From positions 1 through 64,000 of the forward strand of contig CAZMHU010000007.1 of the NCBI GenBank assembly GCA_964566175.1: DNA of 64,000 bases, read 5' to 3'. A program made the translations under genes and the position numbers. Shown here piece by piece: positions 7,978-15,675 of the stretch (position 1 is its first letter; each line of letters opens with the position of its first letter). The notes under the pieces are model-generated. The model was not told the origin of the DNA. It searched no databases and saw nothing but the letters and a program-made list of their open reading frames with translations. This stretch comes from SIG589 sp964566175. GTDB lineage: Bacteria > Bacillota > Clostridia > Oscillospirales > Acutalibacteraceae.

Positions 7978-9141
7978 TTGTGCATTTTGTTGCCCGATTA
8001 TGTAAAAAAATGTATCAGCACGCTGAATAATGCAGGCTACGAGGCGTTTTGTGTGGGCGGGGCTGTGCGCGATATTCTTGCAAACGGCAGTACCCCGAAC
8101 GATTTCGACATTGCCGTCAGTTGTCCGCCTGATGATGTTATGCGACTTTTCGAGCATACCGTACCGACTGGAATAAAACACGGAACGGTTACGGTCATTG
8201 TCGACGACATACCGCTTGAGGTCACGACCTATCGCACCGACGGCGACTATACCGATTCACGTCACCCCGATTCGGTAACATTTGTCGGAAATATCGGTGA
8301 CGACCTTGCACGGCGGGATTTTACCGTCAATGCCATCGCTTATAACGAGCAAAACGGCATTTTCGACCCCTTTGGCGGCTGTGATGACATAAATAAAAAA
8401 ATTCTGCGTACCGTTGGCGACGCCGACAGGCGATTTGAAGAAGACGCACTGCGAATTATGCGCCTTTTCCGCTTTGCATCGCAACTTGGTTTTTCTATTG
8501 AAGAAAGAACGGCAAACAGCGCGCTTTCACATCTTTCTCTCCTTTCGGATATAAGCGCCGAGCGCATTCAAAACGAACTGTGCAAAACACTCATCGGCGA
8601 GCATATCTCACTCGCTGCTCCGCTTTTCAAATCGGGCGGACTGAAGACCTTCGGAATAAATCCTTGTGATATCACACCGCTTTCTTCCCTGCCGTGCGAT
8701 TTATATGTTCGCCTTTCGGCTCTTATAATACTTTCCTCTTCCGACCCGAGCGAAATCTGCCGTACCCTCAAAGCCGACAACGCACTCAAAAACGTCGTTC
8801 TTGCGATAACAGGTCTTTTTGCTATGCCACGTCCGAAAACCAAAGCGGACGTTAAACGAATGCTCCTATTCGGCAAGGCGGAAAACGTTCGACGATTTTC
8901 ATCGCTTTTGTCCTTTTTCGACCGTGACTCTTCTGTCTTCGTAACCGATATGCTCTCGGAAATTGAAAGAAATGCCGAACCGTATACTCTTTCAAGTCTT
9001 TCGGTTAACGGAGCGGACGTTTCAGCACTCGGCTACCGCGGACGAGAAATCGGCACGGCACTGCAAAAGGCACTTGACGCGGTTATCGAAGACCCCACCG
9101 CAAACAATAAGGAAACGCTCATAAAATTACTTATAAAATAA
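7978..9141 (+). CDS. cca: CCA tRNA nucleotidyltransferase
   Basis: Adds or repairs the 3' CCA end of tRNAs using CTP and ATP without a template. It is a class II nucleotidyltransferase: GGAVRD at 27-32, the metal-binding DFD at 42-44, and the RRDFTVNAIAY and RFEEDALRIMRLFRFA segments that read the nucleotide and the tRNA. At 387 aa it is within the family range. The start is a TTG at 7978, 9 nt after GGAGG; the ATG at 7971 is in another frame. A terminator-like hairpin follows. The one tRNA in this window already encodes its CCA. Confidence 0.93.
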   Translation: MCILLPDYVKKCISTLNNAGYEAFCVGGAVRDILANGSTPNDFDIAVSCPPDDVMRLFEHTVPTGIKHGTVTVIVDDIPLEVTTYRTDGDYTDSRHPDSVTFVGNIGDDLARRDFTVNAIAYNEQNGIFDPFGGCDDINKKILRTVGDADRRFEEDALRIMRLFRFASQLGFSIEERTANSALSHLSLLSDISAERIQNELCKTLIGEHISLAAPLFKSGGLKTFGINPCDITPLSSLPCDLYVRLSALIILSSSDPSEICRTLKADNALKNVVLAITGLFAMPRPKTKADVKRMLLFGKAENVRRFSSLLSFFDRDSSVFVTDMLSEIERNAEPYTLSSLSVNGADVSALGYRGREIGTALQKALDAVIEDPTANNKETLIKLLIK

Positions 9142-9143
9142 TC

Positions 9144-9170
9144 ACAAAACCGACACAAAGGTCATAGGAT
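9144..9170 (+). promoter_or_regulatory. Candidate SigK-like promoter for dpaAB
   Basis: AC, 17 nt, CATAGGAT matches AC-N16/17-CATAnnnT and would give a leader of about 35 nt before dpaA. It is known that Bacillus spoVF is a SigK target; the assignment here is inference from a short motif that overlaps a hairpin. Confidence 0.4.
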
Positions 9171-9200
9171 GTTAATGAAAACATTCTATGACCTTTTTTT
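9157..9200 (+). terminator. Terminator hairpin after cca, abutting the dpaA RBS
   Basis: AAAGGTCATAG and CTATGACCTTT form a long stem followed by a run of seven T. It ends directly before GGTGGTG, the dpaA RBS, so it ends cca transcripts and probably overlaps the dpaAB promoter. Confidence 0.75.
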
Positions 9201-9211
9201 GGTGGTGCTTT

Positions 9212-10039
9212 ATGGTTTTTGCGATAATCGGCGGCGACAGACGAATGATATACCTCGGCGAACGACTGAGTTCTGCGGGGCACACGGTACGAATGTGCGG
9301 ATTTGAGCGGTATGAGCGGCATATTCCCTGCCTGCCGGCGGGCGATGCACTTTTCGGCGCACAGTGCGTAATACTGCCCATAGTTTCGACAAAAGACGGC
9401 AAAACGGTGTGTGCACCGCTTGCCGAGAACGAAATTTTGCTGAGCGATTTGCTTTCTGCGGCAAACGATAAAACTCTTTTTCTGACAGCGGGCGGGAAAA
9501 TCGGTGCAGTGCGAGAATGTGACTATCTCTCGCGCGAGGAACTTTCGGTACTCAACGCCGTGCCGACCGCTGAGGGGGCAATAGAAGCGGCTATTAAAAA
9601 CACCGAGCGCACCCTTTGGCACTCTTCCTGTCTTGTTATAGGTTTCGGCAGAATAGGAAAATTGCTCTGCCACCGCCTGTCCCCTTTCGGTTGCAAAATC
9701 ACAGCCACTGCACGACGTCCGGAAGTGCACTCACTTATAAACGCATATGGTTATAATTCTTTGGATATCGGTAGACTTGAAAACGCCCTCACGGATTTTG
9801 ACATTGTATTCAATACCGTACCCAAAACTCTTATAAAAGAGCGTGAACTTGAAAGCGTACGCCCCGACACGCTGATAATCGAACTTGCCTCCGCACCATA
9901 CGGTATTGACCTGTCTGCCGCCGAAAAGCGCGGATTAAATGTCATAAAAGCATCGGGTCTGCCTGCGATAACCGCTCCTCGCACCGCGGCAGATATTATT
10001 TTTTCAACCGTCAACAACATATTGGAAGAATATTTTTAA
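9212..10039 (+). CDS. dpaA: Dipicolinate synthase subunit A
   Basis: With DpaB it converts dihydrodipicolinate to dipicolinic acid in the mother cell; the product makes up much of the spore core solute. The 275-aa protein has an N-terminal dinucleotide-like fold (FAIIGGDRRMIYLGERL) and a second Rossmann motif GFGRIG at 144-149, typical of DpaA/SpoVFA. The ATG at 9212 is chosen for its GGTGGTG RBS over an ATG at 9188 lying inside the preceding hairpin. dpaB follows 19 nt later. The pair is not next to asd or dapA as in Bacillus. Confidence 0.9.
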   Translation: MVFAIIGGDRRMIYLGERLSSAGHTVRMCGFERYERHIPCLPAGDALFGAQCVILPIVSTKDGKTVCAPLAENEILLSDLLSAANDKTLFLTAGGKIGAVRECDYLSREELSVLNAVPTAEGAIEAAIKNTERTLWHSSCLVIGFGRIGKLLCHRLSPFGCKITATARRPEVHSLINAYGYNSLDIGRLENALTDFDIVFNTVPKTLIKERELESVRPDTLIIELASAPYGIDLSAAEKRGLNVIKASGLPAITAPRTAADIIFSTVNNILEEYF

Positions 10040-10058
10040 TACCAGAATGGAGATTTTT

Positions 10059-10631
10059 ATGGAAGGACTTTCGGTAGGATACGCTATGTGCGGCTCCTTT
10101 TGCACACTGCGATATGCAGTTGACCAAATCAAATTATTACGGGACGCAGGCGCAGTCGTTACGCCGATAATGTCCCCTATCGTTTACACAACCGACACGC
10201 GTTTCGGAAAGTGTGCCGACTTTATTTCCGAGGTTGAAGAACTTTGCGGCAAAAAAATCATTCACACGGTAAAAGATGCCGAACCCATAGGCCCTCGCAA
10301 TCTGCTTGACGTTATCGTTGCGGCACCCTGCACCGGTAATACACTAGGCAAACTTGCAAACGGCATAACCGATACCTCGGTCACTATGGCATTGAAGGCG
10401 CACCTTCGCAACGAAAAGCCGGTAGTGCTCGCCATTGCCACCAACGATGCCCTCGGCGCATCGGCAAAGAACATAGGACTTTTATTCAACAGTCAACACA
10501 TATTTTTTGTCCCACTCTCACAAGACGACCCGAAAAACAAAGCAAATTCGCTTATTGCGGATTTTTCAAGAATACCCGAAGCAGTCACGGCGGCGGTAAA
10601 CGGCATTCAACTTCAGCCTCTGTTTTACTGA
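10059..10631 (+). CDS. dpaB: Dipicolinate synthase subunit B (flavoprotein)
   Basis: Flavoprotein-like partner of DpaA. The 190-aa protein begins GLSVGYAMCGSFCTL, the family's Rossmann-like start, and contains APCTGNTLGKLANGITD, the phosphate/FMN-loop signature of the flavoprotein superfamily (PF02441), then KPVVLAIATND. The ATG at 10059 is used because GGAG lies 6 nt upstream; the ATG at 10047 lacks an RBS. It forms a two-gene operon with dpaA, closed by a strong terminator. Confidence 0.9.
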   Translation: MEGLSVGYAMCGSFCTLRYAVDQIKLLRDAGAVVTPIMSPIVYTTDTRFGKCADFISEVEELCGKKIIHTVKDAEPIGPRNLLDVIVAAPCTGNTLGKLANGITDTSVTMALKAHLRNEKPVVLAIATNDALGASAKNIGLLFNSQHIFFVPLSQDDPKNKANSLIADFSRIPEAVTAAVNGIQLQPLFY

Positions 10632-10663
10632 AAAAGACCTCGGTAAGAGCCGAGGTCTTTTTA
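10632..10663. terminator. Terminator between dpaB and the DUF6512 gene
   Basis: AAAGACCTCGG / CCGAGGTCTTT stem with T-runs on both sides; serves the convergent genes. Confidence 0.9.
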
Positions 10664-11170
10664 TAACACTATGGGGTTTGCGAAAATGCCGAGTTGCGGC
10701 GGTAGAAAAGTCCAAACGCCGAAAAGAACACCTAAAACGGCAAACACTGCCGCCGATATGATATCACAAAGTGAATTTTTCGGTGTGTGATTTTTCATAA
10801 CCACTCCCGAAACGGCAAAGGCTGTTATTACCGCAATATAAAACAATGCGATGTTAAACACGGCAATATCGCGACCTATTATTCCCTTTACCGTATAATA
10901 AAACACCGTTATCGCAAGCATTCCCGCAAGCGTGCCGATAAGTCTTGCCATAACAAAACCCTGTTTTTTTCCTTTTTCGAAAAGACATTGCATTGTAGTG
11001 AGTAAAACGAGCGGCCAAAACAAAAGTTTTAAGTGTTCCCACGTGCTCTCGTTCACTGCCGAAAAAACTCCGACAATCACATTTTGAGCGCTGAAATCGT
11101 ACAAAAAATGCAACAATGTTCCCAAAACCGAAACAAATATCATCTCGATAACCGTCTTCTTTTTTATCAT
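10661..11170 (-). CDS. DUF6512-family membrane protein
   Basis: Integral membrane protein of unknown function. The 169-aa sequence has about five hydrophobic helices. The segment FSAVNESTWEHLKLLFWP near 36-53 is the hallmark I associate with DUF6512, a family common in Clostridia. It starts MIKKKTVIEM and ends right at the shared terminator. It seems monocistronic, with no partner gene that hints at a role. Confidence 0.75.
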   Translation of the reverse strand: MIKKKTVIEMIFVSVLGTLLHFLYDFSAQNVIVGVFSAVNESTWEHLKLLFWPLVLLTTMQCLFEKGKKQGFVMARLIGTLAGMLAITVFYYTVKGIIGRDIAVFNIALFYIAVITAFAVSGVVMKNHTPKNSLCDIISAAVFAVLGVLFGVWTFLPPQLGIFANPIVL

Positions 11171-11314
11171 AAAATCCCTCCCCGATAAATTATATGCGAA
11201 AAGGACGGTGTTATTTTTGCGAGATTAAAAAAATATTAACAAACAGGTCATCAAACTTTACAAAAATCGACACAAGTAATGAGTATAATATTTATCGTAA
11301 GGAGTTGATTATTT

Positions 11315-11716
11315 ATGTCTGACAGACCGGTACTCGCGTGTATTACGGCACAGCCGCATTGCACGGGAATAGTAAACGCCGCAAAACGTCTGGCGGAACA
11401 ACTTGAATGTGAACTTGTTGTAGTAACCGTACAGCCACAAAAAGCCGACGCCGAAAGCCGTGCTGAAAGTGTAAAATGCTTAAAGAAAATATCCAATGAA
11501 TGTGATGTTGATATAATAATTCGATACAGCGATAACCCGGCAGCCAGTATTGCAACACAGGCTGCCGAATGCGACCCAGTTCATATCTTTATGGGCGAGG
11601 ACAACGGATTTTTATGTGAATTCAGTAAACTTTACGGTGTCGCACCCATAAGCATTGTGGCGGACAACGTGCTGTTTACGATACCCGCCGAATGTGATTT
11701 ATTGCTCGCACGGTAA
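11315..11716 (+). CDS. Universal stress (UspA-like) domain protein
   Basis: A single Usp-like alpha/beta domain of 133 aa. It begins RPVLACITAQPHCTGIVNAAKRLAEQLECELVVVTVQ, like the cytoplasmic Usp domain of KdpD sensor proteins, but no kinase or transporter is linked. The later GxxxG-type nucleotide loop is weak (IFMGEDNGFLCEF), so ATP binding is doubtful. GGAG precedes the ATG by 12 nt. It is followed by its own terminator. Role unknown. Confidence 0.6.
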   Translation: MSDRPVLACITAQPHCTGIVNAAKRLAEQLECELVVVTVQPQKADAESRAESVKCLKKISNECDVDIIIRYSDNPAASIATQAAECDPVHIFMGEDNGFLCEFSKLYGVAPISIVADNVLFTIPAECDLLLAR

Positions 11717-11724
11717 TACATACG

Positions 11725-11760
11725 AAAACAGGCAGTAGTGTTTCCTACTGCCTGTTTTTT
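11725..11760. terminator. Terminator after the Usp-like gene
   Basis: AAACAGGCAGTAG / CTACTGCCTGTTT stem with a T-run; also lies at the 3' end of the convergent deacetylase gene. Confidence 0.9.
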
Positions 11761-13175
11761 CAGTTTGCGGGAAAAAACGAAAAAGGTGTTACGTTTTCGT
11801 TAAGTATCGCAAAGGTATATCCGTTTTCAAAACCGTAGCGAATTATTTCCGGTATCGCATTTACCGTATGCGCTTTTATATCGTGCATTAGAATAATATT
11901 CGCAGTACCGCTTTTCAAGTTACTCTTGACCTGAGCGGCAACAGCGGCGGGTGTTGTATTATTTTCGGTATCCAAACTTCCCAAAGTCCAATCAAAGCCG
12001 ACATATCCCGCATTCTTCATCTCACTGCTAAGCCGTGTCATTATTCCCGCACAGTGCTTTTGGCTGACGGTGTTTGACGTGCCGCCGGGGAAACGAAAAA
12101 TCTTGCTGTACTGTCCGGTTTGATATTTTATAATTTCGTTCATCGCACAAAAGTCTTCAAAATAAGCGTCTGTGCTGTCATAAAGCGACCAACGGTGCGA
12201 ATAGGTATGCACGCCTATTGCGTGTCCCTCGCTGTATGCTCTGCCTATCAGATTTTGATATCCGGAAAACTGGTTTGTGACGAAAAACGTCGCCTTTACT
12301 CCGTACTGTGAAAGAATTGAAAGCAACTGTTCGGTATACTTTCCGGGACCGTCATCAAAGGTGAGATATATGACAGAACCCGTCGGTGCGGTTGACGTGC
12401 TTTCATAAACGCTGACAATACGCTTTTTTTGAAAGGTATTGCCCTTTTTGTCCGCAACGGAATATATAATTTCATAATCGCCAACGGCGGAAGTATCAAC
12501 ACTGCCGCTGACAGTGACAGATGACGTTATATCTCCGTCAAGATTGTCAACCGCCGTATAGCCTGCCTCGGTGTATGTGCCGCCGAGTTTTACACACACA
12601 ATCGGTGCACCGTTAAGCGCAAGCGCAGGCGGTGTCGTATCTTCAATAAAATTCACAAAAACGGTGTGCGTTGCCGTGTTGCCGGATGAATCGCTGACAG
12701 ACAGCGTGAGTGAGTCTTTATTATCGGCTTTTACAACGCTGGCAGTCAAGTCACCGTCATAATTATCAATCGCGGAATATTCAATATCAAAAGCCGTAGT
12801 TCCGACATAGACGGTTATTTCTTCCGGTGCGGTTATCACAGGCGGAGCGGTATCGACGACACAGACAGTTCTGCTTGCATAGATACCCCTGTCTTCAACC
12901 GCCGTATAGTTTATTGTATATGTTCCGATTTTTGTCGTGTCAACCTCGCCGCTTGCAGAGCATTCAAGCGGTGTGTAACCGAATATCGGCGTTCCGTACT
13001 CGGCCATACAGCCCTCGTCATTATATTCCGAAAAGACCTCAACGATAACGGTTTCGTCACCGCAGAGAACTATTTTCGACGTTGGGAGCATAGTTTCGTC
13101 AAAAAACGACACTCCAAGTGCCGACGCGCAGACAGCCGCAAAAAACACCAATGTCCCCAAAGCCCTTTTAATCAT
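11760..13175 (-). CDS. Secreted polysaccharide deacetylase with Ig-like domains
   Basis: Predicted extracellular, membrane-anchored N- or O-deacetylase of cell wall or surface polysaccharide. An N-terminal signal/anchor helix (about 5-24) is followed by three bacterial Ig-like repeats (about 33-107, 108-176, 180-256), with the recurring DN.DGD(L/I)T pattern in the second and third. The NodB domain (about 267-465) has TFDDGP at 272-277 (catalytic and metal Asp), HTYSH at 323-327 (metal His), RFPGG at 361-365 and LMHD at 429-432. The ATG overlaps the stop of the sugar phosphomutase gene (TAATG), linking precursor synthesis and surface modification. The true substrate is unknown. Confidence 0.88.
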   Translation of the reverse strand: MIKRALGTLVFFAAVCASALGVSFFDETMLPTSKIVLCGDETVIVEVFSEYNDEGCMAEYGTPIFGYTPLECSASGEVDTTKIGTYTINYTAVEDRGIYASRTVCVVDTAPPVITAPEEITVYVGTTAFDIEYSAIDNYDGDLTASVVKADNKDSLTLSVSDSSGNTATHTVFVNFIEDTTPPALALNGAPIVCVKLGGTYTEAGYTAVDNLDGDITSSVTVSGSVDTSAVGDYEIIYSVADKKGNTFQKKRIVSVYESTSTAPTGSVIYLTFDDGPGKYTEQLLSILSQYGVKATFFVTNQFSGYQNLIGRAYSEGHAIGVHTYSHRWSLYDSTDAYFEDFCAMNEIIKYQTGQYSKIFRFPGGTSNTVSQKHCAGIMTRLSSEMKNAGYVGFDWTLGSLDTENNTTPAAVAAQVKSNLKSGTANIILMHDIKAHTVNAIPEIIRYGFENGYTFAILNENVTPFSFFPAN

Positions 13176-14674
13176 TATTGCTTCCCGATTTCCTTAAAAT
13201 CTTTAATAAAATCTTCAAAGCGGTGCATAATCATTTCCGTTCCGCCTTTTCTGTTGCTTTCGATATTTATCGGCATTGCGGGGTCGTGTACGCTCGTTCT
13301 AAAGAGTATCCACCCGTCACCATGTTCGGCATCCGCATTAACACGAACACCCTCACAATTATCCGCAACAATACTCCAGCCTTCTTGCTTTTCCGCAAAA
13401 TCATAAAACTCCGAGAGAACCCTTTCGCCAACCTCTTTAAAGTTTTCGGCAAGTATGGAAACACGTGTTTCACGCGTTTCGACAGGCTCGGGCAATTTTT
13501 CAAGCAAATCGCCGATTTTTACACTGCGTTTGCCGAGTTTTGCCATGGCTATTATAATTTTGGTAACAAGATATGCTCCGTCGTCCAAAAAGTAGTTTTC
13601 TTTAAGTGCCGCGTGACCTGATGTTTCAATGGCAAGCGGACACTCGGTACCTTCGGAATTTAAACGAATTGCCTCGTCGATTACGTTTTTATATCCGCGT
13701 TTGAAACGCCTATGTTTACCGCCGAGCACATTTTCTACAAAGAATGTCAATCCGTCGGAGGTAACCGAATCGGTTACAACGGTAGCACCTGCATTATTTT
13801 CAAGCACTATCGAAGCCGCCAAGGCAATAAGCCTGTTTCGGTTGATTTCGTTTCCGTTGCTGTCTACCACCGCCGCGCGGTCAACATCGGTATCAAAAAC
13901 AATGCCGAGATCCGAACCCGATTCGATAACAGCCGTGCGTGATGCGTTCATAGCCGCCGCGTTTTCGGGATTCGGAATATGGTTCGGGAACATACCGTCG
14001 GGTTCTAGAAAACGGCTTCCGCCGATATCCGCACCGAGGGGCGCGAGAACGTTTGTTGCGTAAAATCCGCCCGCACCGTTTCCAGCATCGACTGCGATTT
14101 TATATCCGCTGAGCGGGTGTTCTCGATCATCCGCGCCGACGCCCTCTATTATCATATCCCTCAAACGGCGCGAATAATCGGTCATATAATCTGTTTTTGT
14201 TACACTGCCGCTCTTTTCGGACAGGTGTTCGCCGTTTTCGGCAAGCGCTAATATTTCGTCAAGTTGAGCGCTTTCTATGCCGCCGCTCTTTATAAAAAAT
14301 TTCAGTCCGTTTCGATTAAAGGGGTGATGACTCGCGGTAATTTGTATTGCACCGTCACAAGCAAGATCAACCGTTGTCATAAACATTGACGGAGTTGAGG
14401 AAAGGCCGCAATCAAGCACCGAAAAGCCCCTGCTTTTCAGCACATCTATAACACACGTCCTTATTCTGTCTGCGGAAATTCTCGAATCGTGTCCAACCGC
14501 CAAGGTCATTTCGGCGGGTTGCTTGTTTTCAAGATTGCAAAGCCAAACCGCAAAAGCATTTGTTATTGCCGCAACCGCCTCATCGGTGAGGTTGATGTGT
14601 TCGCCTTCTACACCCTCTGCCGCTACACCACGGACATCGGTACCGCTTTTCAATTTTTTCAATGAAACAGACAT
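13175..14674 (-). CDS. Phosphomannomutase/phosphoglucomutase family enzyme
   Basis: Interconverts hexose 1- and 6-phosphates through a phosphoserine. The 499-aa alpha-D-phosphohexomutase shows GTDVRG at the N-terminus, the active-site loop TASHHPFNRNG (Ser115), the Mg loop DTDVDR (about 263-268), the sugar-recognition loop ETSGH, and the C-terminal phosphate loop RTSVHDP. The usual sequence TASHNP is TASHHP here. Sugar specificity cannot be told. It is translationally coupled to the downstream deacetylase, so a role in surface glycan precursor supply is likely. Confidence 0.9.
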   Translation of the reverse strand: MSVSLKKLKSGTDVRGVAAEGVEGEHINLTDEAVAAITNAFAVWLCNLENKQPAEMTLAVGHDSRISADRIRTCVIDVLKSRGFSVLDCGLSSTPSMFMTTVDLACDGAIQITASHHPFNRNGLKFFIKSGGIESAQLDEILALAENGEHLSEKSGSVTKTDYMTDYSRRLRDMIIEGVGADDREHPLSGYKIAVDAGNGAGGFYATNVLAPLGADIGGSRFLEPDGMFPNHIPNPENAAAMNASRTAVIESGSDLGIVFDTDVDRAAVVDSNGNEINRNRLIALAASIVLENNAGATVVTDSVTSDGLTFFVENVLGGKHRRFKRGYKNVIDEAIRLNSEGTECPLAIETSGHAALKENYFLDDGAYLVTKIIIAMAKLGKRSVKIGDLLEKLPEPVETRETRVSILAENFKEVGERVLSEFYDFAEKQEGWSIVADNCEGVRVNADAEHGDGWILFRTSVHDPAMPINIESNRKGGTEMIMHRFEDFIKDFKEIGKQ

Positions 14675-14768
14675 TTTTTGCCTCCTAAAGATATTACTTT
14701 AATTATAATACCATACTATACAAAAACTTTCATCACTTTTATTGAGAAAATTTACTCTGCAATTCTTG

Positions 14769-14797
14769 TTGACTTTGAATATATGCGGTGATAAAAT
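14769..14797 (+). promoter_or_regulatory. Promoter of the histidine phosphatase gene
   Basis: TTGACT, 17-nt spacer, TAAAAT, 22 nt before the start codon. Confidence 0.65.
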
Positions 14798-14819
14798 TAT
14801 TAACATTGAGGTGATTAAT

Positions 14820-15464
14820 TTGACAAAACTCATATTAGTACGGCACGGCGAAAGCGAAGCAAACTTTGCACGTATATTCACAGGACAAAGTAATTTTTCG
14901 CTCACCGAAAAAGGTATGACACAGGCACGCGCCGCCGCAAAATACATAAAAGAAAACGAAAATATTTCGGCTGTTTTCGCAAGTCCTCTCAGACGCGCAT
15001 ATGACACCGGAAAAGCGATAGCCGAAGAATGCGCCGTCACTATAACTGAATGTGACGGTCTTATGGAAATCAACGCGGGCGACTGGGAAGGTCACCCTTT
15101 TGACGAACTTGAGGAAACATACACCGAAGGGTATGGAAAATGGCGTCACGACATCGGAAACGCACATCCGAACGGCGGCGAATCGGTTGCGGAACTCTAC
15201 TTGCGCTGCACAAAAGCCGTTACCGAGATTGCAAAACAAAACGACGGAAAAAGTATTGTAATAGCAACACACGCAACACCCATACGTACCTTGACAGGAT
15301 ACTCTCTCGGGATAGACGCAAAAGATTTATCAACCGTTCAGTGGGCGGCAAACGCTTCACTGACTGTAATAAACTATGACGAAGAAAACGGTTTTTCTCT
15401 TGTTGAGCGTGATATTGTTACCCATCTTGACGGAATTTTAACAGGTTTGCCGTCTAATGTATAA
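14820..15464 (+). CDS. Histidine phosphatase (phosphoglycerate mutase-like)
   Basis: Member of the RHG phosphatase superfamily. LVRHGESEAN near 6-15 carries the phospho-accepting His; SPLRRAYDTG gives the phosphate-binding Arg; EINAGDWEG and IATHATPIR (second His) complete the site. It could be a CobC-type, GpmB-type or broad-specificity phosphatase; the motifs do not decide. The start is the TTG at 14820, with GAGGTG 6 nt upstream; an ATG at 14742 lies before the promoter and is rejected. 214 aa. It ends shortly before the tRNA promoter. Confidence 0.85.
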   Translation: MTKLILVRHGESEANFARIFTGQSNFSLTEKGMTQARAAAKYIKENENISAVFASPLRRAYDTGKAIAEECAVTITECDGLMEINAGDWEGHPFDELEETYTEGYGKWRHDIGNAHPNGGESVAELYLRCTKAVTEIAKQNDGKSIVIATHATPIRTLTGYSLGIDAKDLSTVQWAANASLTVINYDEENGFSLVERDIVTHLDGILTGLPSNV

Positions 15465-15470
15465 AAACTG

Positions 15471-15499
15471 TTGACAAAAGCCGTATTATGCTATATTAT
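15471..15499 (+). promoter_or_regulatory. tRNA-Val promoter
   Basis: TTGACA, 17 nt, TATTAT, about 14 nt before the tRNA. A perfect -35 box is expected for stable RNA. Confidence 0.8.
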
Positions 15500-15513
15500 A
15501 ATATGGCTGTTAC

Positions 15514-15590
15514 GGAGGCATAGCTCAGTTGGTTAGAGTACTTGCTTGACATGCAAGGGGTCACCGGTTCAAGTCCAGTTGTCTCCACCA
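15514..15590 (+). tRNA. tRNA-Val (anticodon GAC)
   Basis: The cloverleaf is complete. Acceptor arms GGAGGCA and TGTCTCC pair, with one G-T pair. The D-loop is AGCTCAGTTGGTTAGAGT. The anticodon stem CTTGC/GCAAG holds the loop TTGACAT (anticodon GAC). The T-arm has GGTTCAAGTCC, and CCA is encoded. A terminator follows directly. Confidence 0.97.
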
Positions 15591-15636
15591 AAACTCCCTT
15601 TCTCTTATGAGAATGGGAGTTTTACTTTTTGTATCA
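15591..15636 (+). terminator. Terminator after tRNA-Val
   Basis: AAAACTCCC...TTCTC / GAGAAtGGGAGTTTT stem followed by a T-rich tract. Confidence 0.85.
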
Positions 15637-15645
15637 AAAAACGCC

Positions 15646-15675
15646 CGCTGTTTTAACAGCAGGCGTAATTTTTTA
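15646..15675 (-). terminator. Terminator of pyk
   Basis: On the minus strand, CGCCTGCTGTT / AACAGCGGGCG (one mismatch) followed by six T, right after the pyk stop codon. Confidence 0.85.

Noticed and set aside
7971..8027. ATG reading frame (about 18 codons) before the CCA enzyme start
   Set aside because: It lies only 2 nt after GGAGG, in another frame. The TTG at 7978 has 9-nt spacing and gives the family protein.
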